Assembly (NCBI GenBank): GCA_036898135.1
Contig: CM072511.1
Coordinates: forward strand, 75,023,990 to 75,087,989
DNA length: 64,000 nt
Origin: Oncomelania hupensis
Taxonomy: Eukaryota; Mollusca; Gastropoda; Littorinimorpha; Pomatiopsidae
Direction: 5' to 3'
The stretch's first letter is position 1; each line of letters opens with the position of its first letter. The position numbers and the translations under genes were made by a program. The notes beneath the pieces were generated by a model. It was given only the letters and a program-made list of their open reading frames with translations, ran no database searches and was not told the DNA's origin. Of this stretch, positions 45,224 to 54,305 are shown piece by piece.

Positions 45224-45905
45224 TGTTACGTTGAGACGCTCATGATGGTGCGTATGAAATGCGCACGATATTATGTGTGAAGCGCGTGCAATGGTAGGCT
45301 TGTGTGTGACGCGCGCGATAGATCTGTTCGTTTTATTTTGCAACGCATGCAGTAATAGAGTCTATTTATCTTTGATTTGATTTTGCGTTGTTATTAGTAG
45401 AGGCTTTGTGTAACGTTAGTGTTTTTAGTTGGTCGATATTGTTTGAGAATTTTCGGGAATTAGTTGTTTACTATCGATCGAAGCGTGTGGATTGTTCTGT
45501 TGGTTACCATGGAAGCTTCCATTCCAAATGAGGTTGTATGACGTGAGTCACGTGATGATGAAATTAATTTTGATTGGTTGTGGTGTTTTATGTAGGATTA
45601 TTCTCGTTTGTTCCCGTGTATGTAGAGACTATATAAGCGCCGCACTGTTAAAAAAGTTTAGAGAGTTGTTGATAGTGAAGTTGGAAAGTAAATTTGAGAG
45701 TGGAAAGGCGATTGAGCGATTGTATGCAGTTGTTGATGTGTGTTGAATAAAAGTGGAAAACTTCATATGTCGACTCCGTGTCTTGTATGCTGAGTGAGCA
45801 GGCTGCGTGGATATACGAATCTGAGCTACACTCATCAGTACTTCAGCATTGGGGCTAAATCCACTACTGATACAGAAAATCACCAACATCAAACCGAGTG
45901 TAACA
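45224..45905 (+). repeat. 5' LTR (682 bp)
   Basis: It starts TGTTACG and ends TGTAACA. Differences from the 3' LTR include GAGTC against GAGTG, GATTTTGCG against GATTGTGCG, GACGTG against GATGTG, and CTAAATCC against CTCAATCC, so about 1% divergence and a fairly young insertion. Confidence 0.95.
45539..45751 (+). promoter_or_regulatory. LTR enhancer, TATA box and polyadenylation signal
   Basis: TGACGTGAGTCACGTGA at 45,539-45,555 overlaps CRE-, AP-1- and E-box-like sites. TATATAA is at 45,630-45,636 and AATAAA at 45,746-45,751, a usual U3/R arrangement. The solo LTR carries TGACGTAAGTCA at the matching place. Function is inferred from motifs only. Confidence 0.6.
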
Positions 45906-46442
45906 TTTTGGGGGTCAAGCCGCGATTCACGCCATAGCCAAGGGTTCAACTGCTACAACAAGCGAGTCAACGTTACGAGAGGCAGTCATCGAGGGTAGCC
46001 GCCAACAAGTTGCGTCGAGAGGGGCCAACATACTGGGACTACATCCCCGATAGATTCGGGTTGACTGCAAGGGCGTGTGTAGTCGCTGAAGAGTTGCTTC
46101 GTGAGCGAACAACAGATCGGGACTACAAGGCTGCCGCAAGACTACGTCGAGGGACAGTCTCGGAGCTGCATCGCCAGGTTTATAGAGAGCGACGAGCGGA
46201 CGTCGCGTCTACTTCAGCACAGGAGCGTATACATCAACACCAGCGTGGTGCAGCGTCGCATACGACGAGGACAGCGGGGCCTGCGTCAGCGAAGGCGACT
46301 AGTGACAAGCATCAGCGCTACTGCAGAAAGCGTGCTGTTCTAGAACAGTCTAGAAAGGTACAGCACAGTCAAGAACTTTCCAGAAAAAGAACTCTCCAGT
46401 CAAGAACTTTTCCAGAAAAGAATTTTCCAGAAAAGCATCAAG

Positions 46443-47414
46443 ATGGCTGACTTCTGGCAGAAAGGGATTGAACTGCATCTAAAAGGGAAACAGCTGACGG
46501 AGTACGTCAAATCCCAGGAGAGAATACAAGAACGAGAATTAGAAGAGCAGCGTCGCCGTGAAGAAAGAGAATTAGAAGAGAAGCGTCTAGAAGAGGAAGA
46601 GCAGCGTCGCCGAGAAGAAAGAGAAGTAGAAGAACAGCGACGCCGAGAAGAAAGAGAGGAAAGAGAGGCTGAGCGTCAGTACCAGCTAGAGTTGGCGCGT
46701 ATCCAAAACAATCAGCATGCGCCACAAGTCGTCAGCGACCACATGGCTCCAAAATTGCCAGCCTTGGTCGACTCGAAGGACCAGATCGACAGTTATTTGG
46801 CGAGATTTGAAAGGTTTGCCAAAAGCTCTAACTGGCAACCTCAAGACTGGGCGATTCGACTAAGTGCACTTCTGACGGGTCAAGCACTCGACGTCTACAC
46901 CAGATTGTCGGACGATGACGCTAAAGACTACGACGTCTTGAAAGAGGCCTTATTGCAGTGCTACAACTTTACAGAGAAGGGCTACCGTAAACGCTTCCGT
47001 GAATGCCGCCCTAAGTCAGACGAGACGCCAAAGCAGTTTGTGGAGCGCCTGTCGTCATATCTACACAAGTGGGTGGAGTTATCAGGCGAAACGAAGTCTT
47101 ACGACAGTCTCCATGACCTGATCGTGAAGGAACAATTTCTCAATGCCTGTCACAAGGACCTAGCGACCCACTTAGAAGAACAAAAGCTGCAGACACTTAA
47201 AGATGTGACTGAGGCTGCTGAAAGATCTCATCGCTCATGGGAAGACCCTGGGGCCACCCAGCGCGACGAAACATTTTCAGAAGACTGGAAACCATGTGAA
47301 CCAGATCCAGGGGGGCCAGACGAGCCAGAGACAGACGGACTCCACGCCACCTCCCAGAAAAGGGCATTCAAGAGGCTGTTTCACTTGCAACGCTACAGAC
47401 CACAGAGCGGCTAA
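46443..47414 (+). CDS. Gag of Gypsy-type element
   Basis: The ORF is 323 residues. Residues about 25-80 are an almost pure Glu/Arg segment (EEQRRREERE repeats), predicted as a long charged helix or coiled coil. From about residue 105 comes a capsid-like domain with IDSYLARFERFAKSSNWQPQ and FRECRPKSDETPKQFVERLS, resembling the SCAN-like capsid fold of this type of Gypsy gag. The frame ends in an altered C terminus, and the zinc knuckle lies in the next frame (47,296 onward), so a frameshift separates capsid from nucleocapsid. Upstream, 46,010-46,450 is open but of unknown role. The ATG was chosen because it starts the continuous charged segment. Confidence 0.85.
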   Translation: MADFWQKGIELHLKGKQLTEYVKSQERIQERELEEQRRREERELEEKRLEEEEQRRREEREVEEQRRREEREEREAERQYQLELARIQNNQHAPQVVSDHMAPKLPALVDSKDQIDSYLARFERFAKSSNWQPQDWAIRLSALLTGQALDVYTRLSDDDAKDYDVLKEALLQCYNFTEKGYRKRFRECRPKSDETPKQFVERLSSYLHKWVELSGETKSYDSLHDLIVKEQFLNACHKDLATHLEEQKLQTLKDVTEAAERSHRSWEDPGATQRDETFSEDWKPCEPDPGGPDEPETDGLHATSQKRAFKRLFHLQRYRPQSG

Positions 47415-47976
47415 TTGTCCTCAAAACAAAAGTAGCGGACAGCGGGGCAGTACGGACAATGCAGCGGTGGGCAACCGACAGAGATGTTTCTCCAATCAAC
47501 GGCAAACCAGTAGATCTGACCATCAGGTGTGCGGCGGGAGCGTCATTCTTCCGAGTGAGACCAAGCGCACAGCTACCCCTGTGGACGTGCAAGAGTGCAT
47601 GACTGATGGCCAACTCCTCCTTGCCAACGGGAAATCCATCCCCGTCGTGCATGAAGGAGGTCAACAGACTGCTGAGCATCCGGCATTTAACTACGACACC
47701 CTACCATCCAATGTGCAACGGGCTTGTCGAAAAGTTCAATGCTACGCTGAAGTCCACCCTGAAGAAACTGTGCTGCGAGCAGCCCAGACAATGGCATCGC
47801 TACATCAACGCCTTACTTTTCGCCTACAGAGAAGTACCGCAGGAGTCCACCGGCTTCTCTCCGTTCGAGCTGCTGTACGGAAGAACCATCCGAGGGCCGA
47901 TGCACATCCTAAAAGAACTGTGGACGAAAGAAGTAGAGACCCCAGAGGTGAAGAACAGCTACCAGTACGTGTTTGA
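47296..47976 (+). pseudogene. Nucleocapsid knuckle and decayed protease region
   Basis: This is the frame after gag. It has one CCHC knuckle, CFTCNATDHRAANC (C-x2-C-x4-H-x4-C), followed by low-complexity basic sequence. In another frame near 47,490-47,590 the sequence NGKPVDLTI followed by ASFFRVRP looks like a retroviral-type protease start, but the catalytic D-T/S-G is not present. Past about 47,690 this frame is a shadow of the integrase frame. The protease is judged inactive. Confidence 0.6.
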
Positions 47977-48745
47977 GCTACGGGAGAAGCTGGAGCAGAC
48001 TCTCGAGATAGCCAGAGAAAACCTGAAGAAGTCCCAAGACTGTGGAAAGCACTACTACGATCATAGGGCTGTGAACAGGAAGTTCAAACCTGGCAACAAA
48101 GTGCTGGTGCTGTTACCTGATCATAATAAGTTGCTGATGCAGTGGAAAGGCCCGTACGAAGTGGAGACCGTGGTGGGAATCAACGACTACAAGGTGAAGG
48201 TCGGCCAGCACTCCAAGATATACCACGCCAACCTCCTTAAGCTGTACGTGGAAAGGCCATCAGAGACTGTACGCGCAGCAACAGCAGCTGTGATAGACGA
48301 CAGCTTTGACAGTGAGGAACTGTTGGAACTTGGAGACTTCCACAGCAAAGAAGGCATCGATGATGTTAAGCTAGGACCAAGCTTGACGGAAGGTCAAAAG
48401 ATGGAGCTCAAGGACCTTATGGGCGAGTTTCCCCATAACTTCAGTGATGTCCCAGGCTCTACGACTTTGGTCGAACATGAAGTCCACACCCAGACCTGGA
48501 AGGAGCATCTGCAGACCTTGAGGGAGCTGTTCCACCGTCCCGCAGAAGCCAACCTGACCGTGAGACTCAGCAAATGCATTCTGGGAGCTGACAACGTCGA
48601 CTTCATCGGATGTTCGATGGAAGAGGGAGACAACGGAGGATGCACTAACTCCAGGAAAGCCCACGTGATCATCGTCTTTGACCCTGGGCCGATGACAACC
48701 GCAACTGACAAGGGCGTCGTTTCCTTACGGATGAAAGAACATTGA
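47606..48745 (+). pseudogene. Integrase C-terminal part followed by RT fragments
   Basis: One open frame of 379 residues. Residues about 33-70 are the end of the integrase catalytic core (CNGLVEKFNATLKSTL, carrying the last acidic residue). Residues 150-215 are the integrase C-terminal domain (KFKPGNKVLVLLP, WKGPYEV, YHANLLKLY). Residues 238-295 follow without a break and form a pre-RT segment (LTEGQKMELKDLMGEF, then DVPGSTT). Residues 296-336 are an RT thumb-side fragment (TWKEHLQTLRELF, LSKCILGADNV). So integrase precedes RT, the order of Gmr1-like Gypsy elements. The first two catalytic Asp of the integrase and the RT catalytic core are deleted. Confidence 0.85.
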
Positions 48746-48881
48746 CTGTGTGCGACTGAACTGAGCGCATTGACAGTATCCAGAAAGACTGAAATAAGTT
48801 TTAATTTCTGCTTTTGTTTGTGCATTGCGCATCAACGTTGGTGAAAGAAATTAAGTAAATTTCTTCTTGAGTGGGGGGTTA

Positions 48882-49563
48882 TGTTACGTTGAGACGCTCA
48901 TGATGGTGCGTATGAAATGCGCACGATATTATGTGTGAAGCGCGTGCAATGGTAGGCTTGTGTGTGACGCGCGCGATAGATCTGTTCGTTTTATTTTGCA
49001 ACGCATGCAGTAATAGAGTGTATTTATCTTTGATTTGATTGTGCGTTGTTATTAGTAGAGGCTTTGTGTAACGTTAGTGTTTTTAGTTGGTCGATATTGT
49101 TTGAGAATTTTCGGGAATTAGTTGTTTACTATCGATCGAAGCGTGTGGATTGTTCTGTTGGTTACCATGGAAGCTTCCATTCCAAATGAGGTTGTATGAT
49201 GTGAGTCACGTGATGATGAAATTAATTTTGATTGGTTGTGGTGTTTTATGTAGGATTATTCTCGTTTGTTCCCGTGTATGTAGAGACTATATAAGCGCCG
49301 CACTGTTAAAAAAGTTTAGAGAGTTGTTGATAGTGAAGTTGGAAAGTAAATTTGAGAGTGGAAAGGCGATTGAGCGATTGTATGCAGTTGTTGATGTGTG
49401 TTGAATAAAAGTGGAAAACTTCATACGTCGACTCCGTGTCTTGTATGCTGAGTGAGCAGGCTGCGTGGATATACGAATCTGAGCTACACTCATCAGTACT
49501 TCAGCATTGGGGCTCAATCCACTACTGATAAAGAAAATCACCAACATCAAACCGAGTGTAACA
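48882..49563 (+). repeat. 3' LTR (682 bp)
   Basis: Same length as the 5' LTR and about 99% alike. It is preceded by GAGTGGGGGGTTA, a polypurine-like start for plus-strand synthesis. The TATA and AATAAA motifs are kept. Confidence 0.95.
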
Positions 49564-49657
49564 CTGATGTTGGGGCATAGGCCTGGATGATGATGATGTT
49601 GAAAGGGGCTGCTCTCAGATGGATGGTAATGAGTCTACTGGAGACTGGGCGGCAACC
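49564..49657 (-). pseudogene. Nested RTE-like LINE, short endonuclease segment
   Basis: Between the two LTR elements only 94 bp of LINE remains. On the minus strand it reads SSRLITIHLRAAPFNIIIIQ and then AYAPTS, the middle of the APE endonuclease. It connects 54,022-54,305 upstream with 45,223 downstream once both insertions and one copy of each target repeat are removed. Confidence 0.9.
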
Positions 49658-49781
49658 TGAAGTGTATCTGAACTATAGGCCTACGTATCCAGGAAACAAA
49701 CGTATCTATGTCGTAGACCTATGTATCCAGGAAGTACGCACAAGTAAGGACAGTTACGACCAGGCTAAGGAAAACACAACA
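49658..49781 (+). repeat. 5' LTR (124 bp)
   Basis: Base-for-base identical by eye to 53,898-54,021. It contains a partly repeated GCCTACGTATCCAGGAA / ACCTATGTATCCAGGAA pair. No clear TATA box is seen. Confidence 0.95.
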
Positions 49782-49799
49782 TGGTGTCCTAGAAGTGGG
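49782..49799 (+). promoter_or_regulatory. Primer-binding site
   Basis: TGGTGTCCTAGAAGTGGG abuts the 5' LTR and begins with TGG, the complement of a tRNA CCA end. The tRNA was not identified. Confidence 0.75.
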
Positions 49800-49905
49800 A
49801 TCTGAAACAAAACACAAAAAGGAGTCGTAACTGACAAAATTACACTACACAGAGTAGTTGGAAAACAAACCCGGAAACCATTGATCGACTGAAGAAAGTC
49901 TGAAG

Positions 49906-50385
49906 ATGGCAAAGAACATTCAACAACCGAATTGCTTTGACTTCAAGAAACCCGAGCAGTGGCCAGCCTGGATCAAACGATTTGACCGATTCAAGAATGC
50001 ATCAGGCCTCGATGGTGAGCCAGAAGAAAAACAAATTGACATGCTCCTCTACGTGTTGGGAGAGGAGGCTGAAGATTTGCTGACCTCGTTTCATCTTTCT
50101 GATGGTGATGGACGAAAATACAAGAAAGTAAAAGACGCATTCCAGAAACATTTTGACGTCACACAAAACGTCATCTTTGAACGTACTGTATTCAATAAAC
50201 GTCATCAGCAAGATGGAGAAAACATACGAGAGTATATCGATGCATTGATGAGGCAGGTAGAAAAATGCAACTACGGGGCCATGAGAGATGAACTGCTGCG
50301 TGATAGAATCGTTGCAGGAATGTCGAACTTAAAATTGTCAGAAACACTGCAATTTGACAGCAAATTAACACTGAAAAGGTGTTAG
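49906..50385 (+). CDS. Gag (capsid part) of the 4.36-kb Gypsy element
   Basis: The ORF is 159 residues, with an N-terminal capsid-like region (WPAWIKRFDRFKNASGL, then LLYVLGEEAEDLL and FQKHFDVTQNVIFERTVFN) and the helix IREYIDALMRQVEKCNYG. It stops at 50,383-50,385. The CCHC knuckles expected at the end of gag lie at the start of the next open frame, which overlaps by 7 bp in the -1 frame. Either gag and pol are joined by frameshifting or a one-base change near 50,366-50,376 broke a single frame. No canonical X-XXY-YYZ slip site is evident, so a mutation is more likely. Confidence 0.88.
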   Translation: MAKNIQQPNCFDFKKPEQWPAWIKRFDRFKNASGLDGEPEEKQIDMLLYVLGEEAEDLLTSFHLSDGDGRKYKKVKDAFQKHFDVTQNVIFERTVFNKRHQQDGENIREYIDALMRQVEKCNYGAMRDELLRDRIVAGMSNLKLSETLQFDSKLTLKRC

Positions 50386-53300
50386 ACCAGGCGAAATTGG
50401 CAGAAACAATTAGCCAACAACAGGAAACATTGCGTACACAACCAAGCCCTGGAGGAGGTGATGTTGAGGCGGTCAGGAAACAGTACCACGTATTCGATGA
50501 CATGACCGATTGCAGTCGATGTGGCAGGAAACACACACGCCGTGGTCCATGTCCGGCTATCAACTCCATGTGCAGCAAGTGTCACCGCAAGGGACATTGG
50601 GCTGCGTGCTGCTATTCAAAGACACGTTGGGCGACTCCGACTGTCCAAGAAATGAATGATCTAGAAGAGCAGTCCAATGTGGGTCAGCTGGGAGAGGTCC
50701 ACGTCAACAAATCTGGTTGGTGTGTCACACTACTTATGAATGGAGTAGCGACCCAGTTTAAACTTGATACTGGAGCGGACGTGACCGCTATCCCTGAAGA
50801 GATGGCGAGAGGAAAAAGATTGACAGCACCAGGCCGACAATTGTTCGGACCCGCGCAAACCAAACTCAATGTTCTGGGGAAAATTAAAGCGAATCTGAGC
50901 ATGGACAACAAAGAAATAAAAGAAGAAGCCTATGTCATCCAGAACTTAAAAATGCCACTACTAGGCAGACCTGCCATAGAAGCCCTACAGCTGTTGAAGT
51001 TAGCTGATACCACGGAGGTGCATGATGCAAGTGTAAACTCCGTGTTGAGAGAGCAGAATGCAACTATAAGCAAAACTACCAACGAAACAGAACAAAGTTT
51101 CAAACAAGAATATGCAGAGATGTTCCAAGGATTGGGCAGAATGAACACAGAATATAACATTAAAATCCAACAGGATGCCAAGCCATATGCCCTATGTACC
51201 CCCAGAAGAGTGCCAGTAGCATTACAAGATGCTGTAAGTCGTGAAATCGACAAAATGGAAGAAGAAGGGATCATCAGAAAGGTTGACGAGCCGACGCCAT
51301 GGTGCGCCGGAATGGTGGTAGTACCAAAAGAAGGAGGTCAGGTACGGATTTGTGTTGACCTGACACACCTCAACAAGAGCGTGGAAAGAGAGCTGTTTCC
51401 TATGCCTTCCGTAGACAGTACTCTGGCTAGACTCAACGGAGCTAAAGTGTTCTCCAAATTGGACGCCAAAAGTGGATTTTGGCAGATCCCGCTCTCCCAC
51501 CCCTCACAGCTCTTGACCACATTCATCACACCTCGTGGTCGCTACTGCTTTACTAGACTCCCCTTTGTTATTTCATCAGCCAGCGAGTTCTTCCAGAAAC
51601 GATTCAGCGAGGTAATCAATGGTCTGGACGGAACAGTAAACCACATTGATGATGTACTGGTGTGGGGACGCACTCAAGCAGAACATGATCAGCGCCTTAG
51701 GGATGCCCTTAATCGCCTGAAAAAAGCCAATGTAACCCTGAACCACAAATGTGAGATTTCTAGGTCACAAGTCAAATTCCTTGGTCACATCATTGGTGAG
51801 GACGGCATCAAGCCGGATCCTGACAAGGTGAGCGCCATCGTAGAGATGTCAGCTCCAACAAATATCACAGAATTACGCCGCTTTCTGGGAATGGTGAACC
51901 AACTGAACAAATTTACACCAAACATTGCAGAACTAAGCAAACCCCTCCGAGATCTTCTCAGTTCACAGTCGGAGTGGCAGTGGAGTGATGCCCAAGAAAT
52001 TGCCTTTCGAGCAATAAAACGAGAGATGACAAACACACCAACCCTTGCATGGTATGATCCTAACAAAGACACAAAGGTCTCGGCTGATGCTTCGTCTTAC
52101 GGTCTTGGCTGCTTAATTCTGCAGAAACATGGCGAACAGTGGAAGCCAACAGCATATGCTTCACGATCCATGAGTGAAGCGGAATGCCGTTATGCCCAAA
52201 TAGAAAAGGAAGCACTGGCTGTGACGTGGGCATGCGAGAGGTTTGCTGAACTTCTCGTCGGAAAGAAATTCGTCATAGAAACGGATCACAAACCACTGAT
52301 TCCCTTGCTTGGAAACAAAGCACTAGAAACACTGCCTGTACGCGTCCAGCGGTACAGACTCCGCTTGATGAGATTTGACTATTCCATCACCCACATTCCG
52401 GGTAAAATGTTAGTAGCGGCGGACGCCTTATCCAGAGCACCTAATGGAAAGCCAGAAGAGCTGGACCAGGAAATAGAAATGGAAGCAGAGGCTTACGTGC
52501 ACAGTATCGTAAGTGACATGGCGACCTTCGATAAAACAATGGAGGAGATAAAAAGACACCAAAAGGCGGACGCCACATGCAGTACACTGATGAAATACAC
52601 GAGAGATGGATGGCCAGAGTCCGAGAAGACAGGCCCATACTGGGCAGTCGCGTCAGAACTGACAGTCCAAGAGGACATTGTGATGAGAGGCAGTCGCATG
52701 ATTATCCCCCTAGCATTGAGAGAAAACATCCTAGAGAAGCTGCATGACGGACACCAAGGGGTTGTCAAGTGCAAGAGGACAGCGGCGCGCTCCATCTGGT
52801 GGCCCAAAATGGCTGACGACATTGAACAGTTTGTACAGAAATGCCCACAGTGCTCAAAACTTCGACAGAACAATGCAGAGCCACTGATCAGCACAGCGAC
52901 ACCTGAGGGTCCGTGGCAAAGTGTGGCCGTAGACCTGTTCGAGTTACAGGGCATCAGTTACATTCTGGTCATTGACTATTACTCAAAGTATATTGAAGTG
53001 TTGTCCTTGAGCAACACGACTTCAGCCGAAGTGATCCGAAAAATGAAAGCCATTTTTGCGCGACATGGAATACCGTTGAAGGTCATTTCTGATAACGGAC
53101 CACAGTTTACTAGCAAAATGTTCCAAGAGTTTGCTCAAGAGTACGGCTTCTCGCACGTTACTTCAAGCCCAGGTCATTCACAGTGCAACGGAGAAGCCGA
53201 GCGCGCTGTGCGAACAATCAAAGAGATGTGGAAAAAGTCCCACGACCCTTTTCTTGCTTTGCTGGCCTACAGAACGGCACCGCTAGAAAGCGGATCCAGT

Positions 53301-53639
53301 CCCGCCGAGCTCCTGATGGGCAGACAGTTACGCTCACGAGTCCCAGCAAGCGCTGACGTACTCCGACCGCGCTGGTCGCCTACCGGATTCCGAGCGGCGA
53401 ACGACAAATTAAAAGAACGTCAACGTCGCAATTACAACCAACGACACCGGGCAAGACCGCTACCGACACTAGCGTCAGGCCAGACGGTGTGGTTAGATAA
53501 CCAGCTTCCAGGAACCGTTGTCCGTGCCGCTCAGACACCGCGGTCCTACGTTATCAACACCCAGCACGGTCAACAGCGTCGTAACAGGCGTGATCTGCAG
53601 GAGAGGTTTACAGGTAGCGCGAAGACTAAGAGACAATAA
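50379..53639 (+). CDS. Pol polyprotein of the Gypsy element (PR-RT-RH-IN)
   Basis: The ORF is 1,086 residues. It opens with a Cys-rich pair (CSRCGRKH..., then CSKCHRKGHWAACC, residues 45-78). The protease is DTGADVTAIP (D130-T-G). RT spans about 285-470, with VRICVDLTHLN, LPFVISSA (usual Gly replaced by Val) and HIDD at 422-425 (YIDD in most). RNase H has SADAS (D570), E609/E611 and ETDHKPL (D636). Integrase has H789 and H792 with CPQC (822-825), then D852, D905 and E941, the D,D35E triad. There is a short C-terminal tail and no chromodomain. The frame has no internal stops. LPFV and HIDD deserve attention because both touch the RT core. The true N terminus is probably in gag. Confidence 0.95.
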   Translation: MLDQAKLAETISQQQETLRTQPSPGGGDVEAVRKQYHVFDDMTDCSRCGRKHTRRGPCPAINSMCSKCHRKGHWAACCYSKTRWATPTVQEMNDLEEQSNVGQLGEVHVNKSGWCVTLLMNGVATQFKLDTGADVTAIPEEMARGKRLTAPGRQLFGPAQTKLNVLGKIKANLSMDNKEIKEEAYVIQNLKMPLLGRPAIEALQLLKLADTTEVHDASVNSVLREQNATISKTTNETEQSFKQEYAEMFQGLGRMNTEYNIKIQQDAKPYALCTPRRVPVALQDAVSREIDKMEEEGIIRKVDEPTPWCAGMVVVPKEGGQVRICVDLTHLNKSVERELFPMPSVDSTLARLNGAKVFSKLDAKSGFWQIPLSHPSQLLTTFITPRGRYCFTRLPFVISSASEFFQKRFSEVINGLDGTVNHIDDVLVWGRTQAEHDQRLRDALNRLKKANVTLNHKCEISRSQVKFLGHIIGEDGIKPDPDKVSAIVEMSAPTNITELRRFLGMVNQLNKFTPNIAELSKPLRDLLSSQSEWQWSDAQEIAFRAIKREMTNTPTLAWYDPNKDTKVSADASSYGLGCLILQKHGEQWKPTAYASRSMSEAECRYAQIEKEALAVTWACERFAELLVGKKFVIETDHKPLIPLLGNKALETLPVRVQRYRLRLMRFDYSITHIPGKMLVAADALSRAPNGKPEELDQEIEMEAEAYVHSIVSDMATFDKTMEEIKRHQKADATCSTLMKYTRDGWPESEKTGPYWAVASELTVQEDIVMRGSRMIIPLALRENILEKLHDGHQGVVKCKRTAARSIWWPKMADDIEQFVQKCPQCSKLRQNNAEPLISTATPEGPWQSVAVDLFELQGISYILVIDYYSKYIEVLSLSNTTSAEVIRKMKAIFARHGIPLKVISDNGPQFTSKMFQEFAQEYGFSHVTSSPGHSQCNGEAERAVRTIKEMWKKSHDPFLALLAYRTAPLESGSSPAELLMGRQLRSRVPASADVLRPRWSPTGFRAANDKLKERQRRNYNQRHRARPLPTLASGQTVWLDNQLPGTVVRAAQTPRSYVINTQHGQQRRNRRDLQERFTGSAKTKRQ

Positions 53640-53897
53640 TCCAGGATGGACTGGACTATTTATCCGGCTCAGTTTATTGTTCCAACAGTATTAAAACATT
53701 TTCTAATAGTTTGTTGTTACAGTTCAGACTACAGTTACCAGTTGCTCTCAGCAGTAACTATATTTACAGTTTAACTTCGCAGTGTTACATCAGCTATCAA
53801 CACTACAGTTAATGTCAAGTTTACCAGTCTGTCTTCGTTGTACTATATCGTGTCATTAAAAAACTAATAGACAACTCATCATAAAGACAAAGGGAGA

Positions 53898-54021
53898 TGA
53901 AGTGTATCTGAACTATAGGCCTACGTATCCAGGAAACAAACGTATCTATGTCGTAGACCTATGTATCCAGGAAGTACGCACAAGTAAGGACAGTTACGAC
54001 CAGGCTAAGGAAAACACAACA
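53898..54021 (+). repeat. 3' LTR (124 bp)
   Basis: Identical to the 5' LTR. Between the pol stop and this LTR lie about 260 bp of non-coding sequence with no second frame, so there is no envelope gene. Confidence 0.95.
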
Positions 54022-54305
54022 CAACCCATGACAGTGGCTAGAATGTTCTTGTGGACCAAGAATCCAACGCCGTGTTCGTGCCTGTCATCTCTACCGCTGA
54101 AATAGAGCTTGTGGCCTTCGTCGGTCGTTGTTTCACCTAGGCCTTTCCAGCGCAGTTCGCTGATACCTAGAACTTTCCATCGATAGTGGTCCAGCTCGTG
54201 GGCCAGTTCATCTAATTTTCCTTCCGCAGTTAGGGTCCTGACATTCCAGGTTCCTATGACGATGTTGTTTCTCATGCGGATCTTGCTAATTTGTCCATCA
54301 GTAGC
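54022..54305 (-). pseudogene. Nested RTE-like LINE, endonuclease N-terminal segment
   Basis: On the minus strand: MRNNIVIGTWNVRTLTAEGK, VLGISELRWKGLGETTTDEG and HGVGFLVHKNILATVMG, the N-terminal half of an APE endonuclease (catalytic N in TWN, E in SELRW). The start Met at 54,275 is conserved in the copy at 55,815-56,345. The segment is bordered by the solo LTR on one side and the 4.36-kb Gypsy element on the other. Confidence 0.88.

Larger units (their letters stand above)
45224..49563 (+). mobile_element. Defective Gypsy-type LTR retrotransposon, 4.34 kb
   Basis: Two 682-bp LTRs (45,224-45,905 and 48,882-49,563) begin TGTTACG and end GTGTAACA, with about six differences. A 5-bp duplication CTGAT flanks the element (45,219-45,223 and 49,564-49,568). 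A candidate primer-binding site TGGGGGTCAAGCCGCG follows the 5' LTR (45,909), and a G-rich stretch precedes the 3' LTR. The interior has gag, a decayed protease and an integrase-then-RT frame, with most of PR, the RT core and RNase H deleted. It could not move without help. It sits inside the RTE-like LINE. Confidence 0.95.
49658..54021 (+). mobile_element. Nearly intact Gypsy-type LTR retrotransposon, 4.36 kb
   Basis: It has identical 124-bp LTRs (49,658-49,781 and 53,898-54,021) beginning TGAAGTG and ending CACAACA. The flanking 5-bp duplication is CAACC (49,653-49,657 and 54,022-54,026). A primer-binding site TGGTGTCCTAGAAGTGGG directly follows the 5' LTR, and AAAGACAAAGGGAGA precedes the 3' LTR. 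The order is gag, protease, RT, RNase H, integrase (the standard Gypsy order), unlike the neighbouring element. The LTRs are unusually short. Identity of the LTRs indicates very recent insertion. One frame break lies near the end of gag. Confidence 0.96.

Noticed and set aside
45492..45746. Identical 84-codon frame in both LTRs (also 49,150-49,404)
   Set aside because: It lies across the TATA box and polyadenylation signal of the LTR. It is duplicated only because LTRs are duplicated.
50192..52954. Minus-strand frames of 70-150 codons opposite the Gypsy pol gene
   Set aside because: These are shadows of a strong coding frame on the plus strand with complete enzyme motifs.
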